A DNA stretch of 5,331 bases. It comes from an uncultured Burkholderiales bacterium. Lineage in GTDB: Bacteria > Pseudomonadota > Gammaproteobacteria > Burkholderiales > Burkholderiaceae. The stretch is taken from positions 1 through 5,331 of the forward strand of contig CALBEV010000067.1 in assembly GCA_937891045.1 (NCBI GenBank). The letters run 5' to 3'. The notes below the pieces were generated by a model. That model was not told the origin of the DNA, made no database searches, and saw nothing but the letters and a program-made list of their open reading frames with translations. The number at the start of each line of letters is the position of its first letter. The stretch's first letter is position 1. The translations under genes were made by a program, and so were the position numbers. Shown piece by piece: positions 1 through 5,070 of the stretch.

Positions 1-296
1 CTGCCGGTGCCGACCAGCATGCTCAGCAAGGCATTGCGGGTGCGCCACTGGATCACCAGCACCAGCGCGATCGCCAGCAACTCGGGCCATGGGCCATGGC
101 GGTGTTCACGGGCCGCACCGACCATCGCGTGCACCAGCAACAAGCTCATGATGGCCAGCGGCAAAAACCGCCCCAAACGTTGCACGATGGCGTGTTTTTG
201 AAGCCAAGTGGCGGCCACAAAGGGCAAGGCCCGCAACAACACCGTCACCAGCGCCATCGCCACGATTGCGCCGAGCACGTAAGTCCGGTCGTTCAT
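1..296 (-). CDS. azlD: AzlD family small subunit of a branched-chain amino acid exporter (3' end cut off by window edge)
   Basis: AzlD-type proteins are small inner-membrane partners of AzlC, and the pair exports branched-chain amino acids or analogues. Read from ATG at 296, 98 codons are present before the window ends. The protein begins MNDRTYVLGAIVAMALVTVL and then has LLRALPF (about residues 20-26), a signature of the family near the end of the first membrane segment. Further hydrophobic stretches lie at about 46-60 and 72-84, with LGRFLPLAIM (41-50) between. The family is usually about 100-110 residues, so only a few residues should be missing. The start overlaps the expected azlC stop as ATGA, a sign of translational coupling. 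In the sequence as given, this frame is also open upstream and continuous with azlC, which I attribute to an extra G at 342-348. The substrate is not determined by sequence. Confidence 0.85.
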   Translation of the reverse strand, partial: MNDRTYVLGAIVAMALVTVLLRALPFVAATWLQKHAIVQRLGRFLPLAIMSLLLVHAMVGAAREHRHGPWPELLAIALVLVIQWRTRNALLSMLVGTG

Positions 297-1001
297 GGCT
301 GCACCTCGGGGTTCTGCGCAGGCGCATGGCGCACCCACACGCCCCCCCACCGCCATGCTCAGGGCGATGGCGATCACCAGCGCATGCTGCGGCACCAGCC
401 ACCAGGCCAATGCGTACGAGACCAAAGCCACCCACAGCGGTGCGCTGCTCAAGCGGGATCGCCATTGCTCCACCGCCAGCACGGCAAACAAAGAGGCCAG
501 GGCAAAGTCCAACCCGACCAACGAGATCTGGGCTTGGGACCCCAGCCAGGCCCCCATGGTCGTGCCCAGCACCCACCAACACTGGTTAAGCCCACTCACC
601 AGCGCCATCTGCCGGGCAGGGGTTTGAGGCGGCAGGGTGGTCAAAACAGAATAGGTCTCATCTGTCAAACCGAACACGCAATAACGACGCAACCACTTGC
701 CTTGGGGCAGTTTGTCCAACAAAGACAGGCCATAGAACACATGGCGCAGGTTGACGATGAACGTGGCCAAGGCGATCGCCGTGACGGGCAGCCCTGCCGC
801 CAGCATCGGGATCATCATGTATTGCGCCGCACCCGCATAGACCAGCAGGCTGGCCAGCACCGCGAGCCAGCCTTCGCCACCAGCCTGCACAAACAAAAAA
901 CCAAACACGGTGCCCAAGGGGATATAGCCCATGGCCACGGGCGAAGTCAAAGTCAGTACGGACAAAGCCGGGAGATGGTGCGGAGGCGAAGAATCAGGCA
1001 T
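293..1001 (-). CDS. azlC: AzlC family large subunit of a branched-chain amino acid exporter, probable +1 frameshift near the 3' end
   Basis: Integral membrane exporter subunit acting with AzlD. From ATG at 1001 the frame gives family motifs in order: GYIPLGTVFG (25-34), YAGAAQYM (55-62), NLRHVFYG (84-91) and TDETY (113-117), with about five hydrophobic segments. There is no clear Shine-Dalgarno sequence before the ATG, so the start rests on family fit. As written, the frame never stops and runs straight into azlD after 235 codons, which would make an AzlC-AzlD fusion. The run of seven G on the minus strand (342-348) is suspicious. With six G the protein ends in NPEVQP and a TGA at 293-295 that overlaps the azlD ATG, the normal arrangement; it would then be 235 residues, the usual length. 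I therefore set the end at 293. A true fusion or a natural frameshift cannot be excluded. Confidence 0.85.
342..348 (-). other. Seven-G homopolymer, probable one-base insertion in azlC
   Basis: On the plus strand this is seven C in a row. Reading six instead of seven shifts azlC into a frame that ends at TGA 293-295, overlapping the azlD start by four bases. With seven, azlC and azlD are one open frame. The linking peptide in the uncorrected frame (GRVGAPCACAEPRGAA) looks like out-of-frame sequence rather than a membrane-protein linker. The corrected tail, VWVRHAPAQNPEVQP, fits an AzlC C-terminus better. Confidence 0.6.
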
Positions 1002-1052
1002 GGGTGGCGACAAAGAAGCGATGGGCAGGGGCAGGATTATCCACCCAGCACC

Positions 1053-1064
1053 CCATCGCGATGG
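1053..1064. promoter_or_regulatory. 12-base perfect palindrome upstream of azlC (possible operator)
   Basis: CCATCGCGATGG reads the same on both strands and lies about 50 bases upstream of the azlC start, just upstream of the GATAAT hexamer. Part of the half-site (CCCATCGC on the minus strand) recurs around 1016-1023. The position suits a regulator-binding site, but 12-base palindromes do occur by chance in GC-rich DNA and I do not recognise the motif. Confidence 0.2.
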
Positions 1065-1112
1065 CCCCAAAAAGACAACGCCGCGCGTGTTTTTAGCCGT
1101 CTGGGCCCCACA

Positions 1113-1131
1113 GCACGTTGCCGCACGTTGC
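1113..1131. repeat. Tandem 9-base direct repeat, 10-base period
   Basis: GCACGTTGC occurs at 1113-1121 and again at 1123-1131. The 10-base spacing places both copies on nearly the same face of the helix, as in some regulator-binding arrays. Two copies only, and the role is unknown. Confidence 0.4.
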
Positions 1132-1180
1132 AGCGCCGAAGTTTTGGGCTGCCCTCACACGCTGGAGAACCCGCTTATCA

Positions 1181-1212
1181 GCCCGCTTGTGAAGGAAGCT
1201 TCGCAAGCGGGG
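1181..1212 (-). terminator. Strong hairpin downstream of the dehydratase gene, without a clear U tract
   Basis: CCCGCTTG (1182-1189) pairs perfectly with CAAGCGGG (1204-1211). The stem continues inward through one G-T pair and then GAAG with CTTC, giving about 13 pairs closing a 4-base loop (1195-1198). It lies about 45 bases past the stop of the dehydratase gene, where a terminator would be expected. Neither strand has a run of T directly after the stem, so this is not a standard intrinsic terminator; it could protect the mRNA 3' end or act with Rho. A third CCCGCTT-type half repeat sits at about 1170-1176. Confidence 0.35.
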
Positions 1213-1256
1213 CTTCATTGCTAAAAAACACAGCCCCCAAAGCACCAGCACCAGCG

Positions 1257-2138
1257 TCAGGCGCGTTGGCGTGTCCAATCGGGCAGCGGCGCGGCTTTGT
1301 GCAGCACATCTTGGTGCAGCCAGGTGGCACTCTTGCGGGCGCGCTCGGCCACGGTCTCCAGGGGCAGCTGCTGGTAGTCGTCGTTGAAGACTTCGAAACT
1401 GTAGTCGCCCCGGTAACCGATGCGGTCCAGGCGCAACACCAAATCGGCCAACTGCTCGCTGTGCACGCCCTCCCCTGGGAACACGCGGAAGGTGCGGGCT
1501 GTGGTCATGCGCTCTTCAAATGTGGGGGTTTCTTGCCACATGAAGTCAGGCAACTGCACCAAAAAGATCTTGGACGGGTCCAGCGCCTCAATGGCGTCCA
1601 AAGAGGTTTGGGCAGCGAAGATGTGGAAGGAGTCGATGCCAACGCCAAGGTTGGGGCAGTCGGCGCGACACACCACGTCCCAGCTGGTGGGAAATTCGTT
1701 GACGGTGCGGCCCCAAGACAGTGCTTCATAGGCGATCTTGATGCCCAGCGGCACGGCCAGCATGGCGAGTTTTTTCAGGTCTGCGGCGATGGCGTCGAGG
1801 TCTTGTGTGGCGTGGCGCGAAGTGGACGAGCAGACCAGCAAGACCTTGCTGCCAGTAGCCGCGCACATCTGGAGCATGGATTTGGCGATGTCGAGTTTGT
1901 AGCTGTGCAGGTGGCCCGACAGACCTTCAAAATCGCGCAGCACCTGAAAGCCGGTGGGCCGCATGCCGCTGGCCTGCACCGCCGCCACAGCGGCCTGGAC
2001 ACCACCGGGGTGCGTGACCAAATCGCGCGCCATCAGCATCACCTGAGAAAAGCCAGCACCTTTCATGGCGGCCAGCTTGGCCTCCAGGGTGCCCGCCATG
2101 GTGATGGTGTCCATGCCGTAGCCGTCGAGCATGCTCAT
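1257..2138 (-). CDS. 3-dehydroshikimate dehydratase-like TIM-barrel protein (sugar phosphate isomerase/epimerase family)
   Basis: Predicted to convert 3-dehydroshikimate to protocatechuate, the step that sends quinate and shikimate into ring cleavage. The 293-residue protein resembles the N-terminal half of Pseudomonas QuiC1 and stand-alone AsbF-type enzymes. Visible signatures are RDFEG (68-72), VLLVCSS, YEALSWGR (137-144), IDSFH (168-172), VQLPD (194-198), FRVFPGEG (217-224) and FEVFND (248-253). The divalent metal ligands expected in this fold are probably E138, D169, Q195 and E249, with H172 in the active site. I chose ATG at 2138 because GAGG (2145-2148) lies six bases upstream. GTG at 2150, four residues earlier, overlaps the preceding TGA as GTGA and is the alternative. 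The gene follows the dioxygenase-like gene directly, implying co-transcription. The broader family includes other isomerases, so substrate identity is inferred from motifs and neighbours. Confidence 0.83.
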   Translation of the reverse strand: MSMLDGYGMDTITMAGTLEAKLAAMKGAGFSQVMLMARDLVTHPGGVQAAVAAVQASGMRPTGFQVLRDFEGLSGHLHSYKLDIAKSMLQMCAATGSKVLLVCSSTSRHATQDLDAIAADLKKLAMLAVPLGIKIAYEALSWGRTVNEFPTSWDVVCRADCPNLGVGIDSFHIFAAQTSLDAIEALDPSKIFLVQLPDFMWQETPTFEERMTTARTFRVFPGEGVHSEQLADLVLRLDRIGYRGDYSFEVFNDDYQQLPLETVAERARKSATWLHQDVLHKAAPLPDWTRQRA

Positions 2139-2144
2139 GCGCGG

Positions 2145-2150
2145 CCTCAC
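2145..2150 (-). promoter_or_regulatory. Ribosome binding site deciding the dehydratase start
   Basis: GTGAGG on the minus strand, with GAGG at 2145-2148 and six bases before ATG 2138. It lies across the TGA of the upstream gene, so ribosomes finishing that gene end on the next start region (translational coupling). Confidence 0.5.
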
Positions 2151-3022
2151 TGGTGAACCAGTTCAAAAGCGACCGAGCCCAGCGCAGCACGGGTCAGTGC
2201 GCCTCGGTCTTCGGGGTGCAGCTGGGTCGACTCGACGAATTCCACACCACGCGCCTTGAGCGCGGCCACGGCCTGCCCCACATCGGGCACGCTAAAGCCA
2301 ATGCGCTGCAAGCACTCGGGGCTGTCGTCGGCGTCCATCCAGGGCTCGGGCTCCACCAGTTGCCACAAGAAGCTGCCGCAAGGGCTTTTCATGAGTTTGC
2401 CTTTGGGCAAGATGCCAAAGCGCTCTTCGTCAGGGATGGTGCCGAAGTCGAACATGTGTTCGTAGTAAGTTTGCCAGTCAGCGCTGCGGGCGGCGCCAAT
2501 GTACTGAACCACACCAAAGTAACTCATGCCTGCCAGCGCAGGCGGGTTGGGGTCCACGGTGGGGATGGGCTTGAAGTCGATGTCGTAAATCGAGAACTCT
2601 TGCCAGCGGTCGACAAAATAAAAACGGCTGCCGCCTGGCCCGTGAATGGCGGGGATGTGCAGCTCCATGGCCTGCGCATGGCTGTCCACACGCCAAGCGC
2701 CCAGTTCCATGCAACGGGTGTGGGCCTGCAGGGCATCGTGCACGCGAAAGGCCACGGCCGAGATCGCCGGCTGGCCGTCCACCGTGCCACTGACGCGTGC
2801 GTCGTCAGGACTGGCGTTCACCACCAGATTCATGCCGCCTTGGCGGTACAGCGTGACCTCGCGCGATCGGTGGCGGGCCACCGGGCGAAAACCCACGTTT
2901 TCAAGCACTTGGCCCAGCGCTTGTGGGCGGCTGGTGGCGTATTCGATGAATTCAATGCCGGCGATGCCCAGTCGGTTGGGCATGTCGGGGACGGCTTCGC
3001 GGTTCGCGGGTTGTTGGCTCAT
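2147..3022 (-). CDS. Stand-alone 4-hydroxyphenylpyruvate dioxygenase-like VOC protein lacking the iron-binding histidines
   Basis: A 291-residue protein with two vicinal-oxygen-chelate halves like bacterial 4-hydroxyphenylpyruvate dioxygenase (HPPD). The N-terminal half matches clearly: GIEFIEYA (22-29), GFRPVARHRSREVTLYRQGG (44-63), MELHIPAI (119-126) and SIYDIDF (144-150). In HPPD iron is held by two His and one Glu. Here the first His position falls in SYFGVV (167-172), which has no His, and the second in LQRIGF (238-243), where HPPD has QHVAF, so Arg replaces His. The Glu survives in VAFELV (284-289). The protein also ends just after this Glu, missing the HPPD C-terminal helix. It is therefore unlikely to be an ordinary dioxygenase. 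In Pseudomonas QuiC1 an HPPD-like half is fused to the dehydratase, so a partner or structural role is possible. ATG 3022 is chosen because AGGAG lies seven bases upstream and homology begins shortly after; the 47-residue upstream extension would overlap the dehydrogenase gene. Confidence 0.8.
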   Translation of the reverse strand: MSQQPANREAVPDMPNRLGIAGIEFIEYATSRPQALGQVLENVGFRPVARHRSREVTLYRQGGMNLVVNASPDDARVSGTVDGQPAISAVAFRVHDALQAHTRCMELGAWRVDSHAQAMELHIPAIHGPGGSRFYFVDRWQEFSIYDIDFKPIPTVDPNPPALAGMSYFGVVQYIGAARSADWQTYYEHMFDFGTIPDEERFGILPKGKLMKSPCGSFLWQLVEPEPWMDADDSPECLQRIGFSVPDVGQAVAALKARGVEFVESTQLHPEDRGALTRAALGSVAFELVHQ

Positions 3023-3029
3023 CTTGGGG

Positions 3030-3034
3030 CTCCT
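3030..3034 (-). promoter_or_regulatory. Shine-Dalgarno site for the HPPD-like gene
   Basis: AGGAG on the minus strand, seven bases before ATG 3022. It supports this start over the longer open frame reaching 3163. Confidence 0.65.
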
Positions 3035-3042
3035 GTGCGGGC

Positions 3043-3876
3043 TCAATAACTCAGTTGGGCGACACGGCGCAACACCTCGGCGGTGGTGCTGGGCCAACCA
3101 AAAAATTCCAAATAGGCGGGAATTTGTTCGTACAACATGTCTGTGCCCACCTGGACACGGCAACCACGGGCTTGCGCCGCCGCCAAAAATGCGGTGGTCT
3201 CGGCCTGCATCACCACCTCACCCACAAAAGTGTCGGGCGACAAACGCGACACATCCATCGGCAGCGGGTCGCCCGCGTGCATGCCCATCGGCGTGGCGTT
3301 GACCACCAGGTCATGGCCTGCAGGGTCGTTCGAGCCTGTGCGCACCAAAATGTGCGGGTAATGCGTGCGCAGGCGCTCAGCCAAGGCTTCGCAGGCGGGC
3401 GTGTTCACATCGAACAGGCTGATCGCGGCAATGCCCGCGCCCGCCAAAGAAGCGGCAATGGCGCAGCCCACACCGCCGGTGCCCACCACCAGCACGCGCT
3501 TGGCCTGCAGGTCCAACCCCTTGCCTTGAACGCCGCGCACAAAACCCGCGCCGTCAAACATGTCGCCCACCAAACGCCCATCGGGCAAACGCTTGACCGC
3601 ATTGCAGGCACCGGCCACACGAACGGTGGGGGTGACTTCATCAAGCAGGCTGACGGTGGTGACTTTGTGCGGCATCGTGATGAGGGCACCCCGGATGTTC
3701 TCAAGGGTGAACACGGCCTTGAGGAACTGCGGATAGTGCGCGTCCTTGCAGCCCATGGGCACCACCACCGCATTGATGCCCGCTTCGTTGAAGTACGGGT
3801 TGTAAATCATCGGCGACTTGAAGGTGTGTGTGGGGTAGCCGATGTGGGCGATGAGTTCGGTGTGGCCGTTGATCAT
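3043..3876 (-). CDS. Shikimate/quinate dehydrogenase family protein, probably NAD-dependent and catabolic
   Basis: A 277-residue two-domain oxidoreductase of the AroE/YdiB/QsuD family, expected to oxidise a shikimate- or quinate-like alcohol. Conserved catalytic features are K71 in ITMPHK, N92 in GACNAV, D108 in GDMFDG, and Q251 in MLYEQ. The nucleotide-binding loop is VVGTGGVG (130-137). The next strand ends in LFDVN with D156, where NADP-dependent AroE has NRT; an acidic residue there favours NAD and a catabolic role. Several pocket positions are unlike E. coli AroE: F19 for the first Ser of the SxS motif, M106-F107 for NT of the NTDG motif, and M223 for the Tyr near the C-terminal motif. 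Substrate may thus differ from shikimate. ATG 3876 is chosen from family alignment; a TTG at 3906 would add ten residues, and neither has a visible Shine-Dalgarno. The next gene begins 20 bases after its stop, indicating an operon. Confidence 0.85.
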   Translation of the reverse strand: MINGHTELIAHIGYPTHTFKSPMIYNPYFNEAGINAVVVPMGCKDAHYPQFLKAVFTLENIRGALITMPHKVTTVSLLDEVTPTVRVAGACNAVKRLPDGRLVGDMFDGAGFVRGVQGKGLDLQAKRVLVVGTGGVGCAIAASLAGAGIAAISLFDVNTPACEALAERLRTHYPHILVRTGSNDPAGHDLVVNATPMGMHAGDPLPMDVSRLSPDTFVGEVVMQAETTAFLAAAQARGCRVQVGTDMLYEQIPAYLEFFGWPSTTAEVLRRVAQLSY

Positions 3877-3945
3877 GGACTGAGGGGAAAAGGTCCGCAG
3901 CGTCAAGCGATGCGGGCCATGAATAAGAGGAGGTCAGATCAGGCA

Positions 3946-3977
3946 GGGCAGAGCAAGGCGCGTGCCCTGCTCTGCCC
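3946..3977 (-). other. Perfect intercistronic hairpin between dctP and the dehydrogenase gene
   Basis: GGGCAGAGCA (3946-3955) pairs with TGCTCTGCCC (3968-3977). The pairing continues inward with one G-T wobble, then two G-C pairs and one C-G pair, to a 4-base loop (3960-3963), giving 14 pairs in 32 bases. It starts eight bases after the dctP stop. There is no T run on either side, so a canonical intrinsic terminator is not supported. It may stabilise the dctP mRNA 3' end or partly block read-through into the enzyme genes. Confidence 0.55.
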
Positions 3978-3984
3978 TTGGGGC

Positions 3985-4981
3985 TTACTTGCGCAGCTTG
4001 GCCAGCTCGGCTTGCAGCTCGGCCACGGTGGCCGCAATCGGCTCGCCGTGTTTGGCGATCACGGGCTTCATCTTGTCGCGCAAGATGGCCACTTCAGCGG
4101 CGGGCAAAGTCGTCACTTGCATGCCGCCTTTTTTCAGGTTCTCAAGCAAGCTCGCCTCCTGGGCACGGGCCTGGGTGCGCTGGAACTTCGAAGACTCGGC
4201 AGCCGCGTCGCTCAAAATTTTCTTTTCAGCGGCCGACAAGGTGTCCCAGAACTTTTTGCTGATCACGATCGACTGGGGGTTGTACTGGTGACCGGTCAGG
4301 GTCAGGTGCTTTTGCACTTCGTACAACTTGGCACCGTTGATGGTGGCCACGGGGTTTTCCTGGCCGTCCACGGCTTTTTGCTCCAAGGCGGCATACAGCT
4401 CAGGGAATGGCAGCGGTGTGGGGGTTGGCACCCAAAGCCTTGACCCAGTCCACGTTGATCGGGTTGGGGATCACGCGCAGCTTCAGACCTTCGATGTCAG
4501 AGACTTTGTTGATTGCGCGGCGACCGTTGGTCAGGTTGCGAAAGCCCAGCTCATAAAAGCCCAGACCGACCAGGCCTTTTTCTTCCAACTTGGCGTGCAT
4601 TTTTTTGCCAAAAGCACCGTCGACCACGGCATCGGCTTCTGGGCCGCTGGCGAACATGAAGGGGAAGTCAAACACTGAAAAATCGCGCACTTGCGAAGCA
4701 AAAATGCCCGAGTTCATCGAAGCCATCTCCAGCGTGCCGCCTTGCAGGGCCGACACGTTGGCTTGGTCGCTGCCCAAAGCGCCACCGGGGAACACATTGA
4801 CCTTGAGCTTGCCGCCAGACTGCTTCTCGACGATTTCCTTGAACTTCTCCATGCCCTGGATGATGGGGTGGCCTGCCGCATTCTGGTTGGCAAACTTGAT
4901 GGTCTTGTCTTGCGCCATGGCCACACCGGTCAGGGCCAACGCTGCCGTGGCCAGCACGGTCTTGATGAACACACGTTTCAT
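3985..4981 (-). pseudogene. dctP: TRAP transporter substrate-binding protein DctP family, broken by a one-base insertion
   Basis: Periplasmic solute receptor that delivers an organic acid to the TRAP permease. ATG 4981 has GGAG eight bases upstream. A signal peptide is evident: MKRVFIK, a hydrophobic core, then AMA before QD (cleavage after about residue 23). Family motifs follow: GHPIIQGMEKFKEIV (37-51), FPGGALGSDQANVSALQGG (64-82), GFRNLTNGRR (146-155) and GLKLRVIPNP (165-174), in which R169 probably binds the substrate carboxylate. After GANP the given sequence shifts and stops at TGA 4400-4402. With four instead of five C at 4420-4424 it continues as GANPTPLPFPELYAALEQ, then VDGQENP, to a TAA at 3985-3987, giving 331 residues, the usual DctP length. 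Both halves are otherwise intact, so the live gene is probably functional and this is likely a sequence error. Quinate/shikimate-type ligand is inferred only from neighbours. Confidence 0.88.
4420..4424 (-). other. Five-C homopolymer, site of the dctP frameshift
   Basis: On the plus strand five G in a row. Removing one base joins two frames into a protein with continuous DctP family sequence across the joint (GANPTPLPF). Upstream and downstream frames overlap from 4400 to 4431, so the shift must lie here, and this run is the only long homopolymer in the overlap. Confidence 0.8.
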
Positions 4982-4989
4982 GATCTTGT

Positions 4990-4993
4990 CTCC
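4990..4993 (-). promoter_or_regulatory. Shine-Dalgarno site for dctP
   Basis: GGAG on the minus strand, eight bases before ATG 4981. It supports the start that places a proper signal peptide at the N-terminus, and rules against the open frame extending up to 5071. Confidence 0.55.
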
Positions 4994-5018
4994 GAAAAGG
5001 AAAGCGGGACGCCGGGAT

Positions 5019-5057
5019 AAAAAAACTTGGCGAGGGCGTGCCCATCTCACCGCCAAG
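5019..5057 (-). terminator. Intrinsic terminator between dctM and dctP
   Basis: On the minus strand CTTGGCG (5057-5051) pairs with CGCCAAG (5032-5026) and is followed at once by seven T (5025-5019). The 18-base loop contains a smaller GGG/CCC pairing. It starts 14 bases after the dctM stop and ends 37 bases before the dctP start. The stem plus T tract is the classic form of a Rho-independent terminator. Confidence 0.75.
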
Positions 5058-5070
5058 CTGGTTGAAAACA

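Larger units (their letters stand above)
1002..1256. other. Intergenic region between the catabolic genes and azlC, with hairpin and short repeats
   Basis: About 255 bases without a convincing gene, between two genes on the same strand. It contains a strong hairpin (1181-1212), a 9-base tandem direct repeat with 10-base period (1113-1131) and a 12-base palindrome (1053-1064). A GATAAT hexamer on the minus strand (1036-1041), about 35 bases upstream of the azlC ATG, could be a -10 element, but no good -35 is seen at the right spacing. The region is large enough to hold the end of the catabolic transcript and the control region of azlCD. Confidence 0.5.

Noticed and set aside
106..582. A 158-residue open frame on the minus strand over azlC and azlD
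   Set aside because: It is out of frame with the AzlC and AzlD motifs and has shadow-like Gly/Ala/Arg composition.
1036..1041. GATAAT on the minus strand as a -10 promoter element for azlC
   Set aside because: The hexamer is good but there is no -35-like sequence at 16-18 bases, and no TGN extension, so it is not listed as a separate promoter.
1093..1278. A 61-residue open frame on the minus strand after the dehydratase gene
   Set aside because: It begins inside the end of the dehydratase gene, covers the hairpin and tandem repeat, has no SD, and resembles no family I know. A short hydrophobic start is not enough to support a gene.
96..2156. A 686-residue open frame on the plus strand
   Set aside because: It runs antisense to azlD, azlC and the dehydratase gene and across their spacer, is rich in His, Gln, Gly and Arg, and shows no recognisable domain. 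This is typical of a shadow frame in GC-rich DNA.
2153..3049. A 298-residue open frame on the plus strand
   Set aside because: Exactly antisense to the HPPD-like gene, which has clear family motifs and an SD site; the plus-strand reading has neither.
3023..3163. A 47-residue N-terminal extension of the HPPD-like protein
   Set aside because: It would overlap the end of the dehydrogenase gene, has no SD, and shows no HPPD similarity; AGGAG before ATG 3022 decides the start.
3924..3935. AGAGGAGG on the plus strand, which looks like a strong ribosome binding site
   Set aside because: No plausible plus-strand gene follows; it lies in the spacer after the dctP stop on the opposite strand.
3055..4443. 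A 462-residue open frame on the plus strand
   Set aside because: Antisense to the dehydrogenase gene and the end of dctP, with low-complexity His/Gln/Gly-rich composition and no family motifs.
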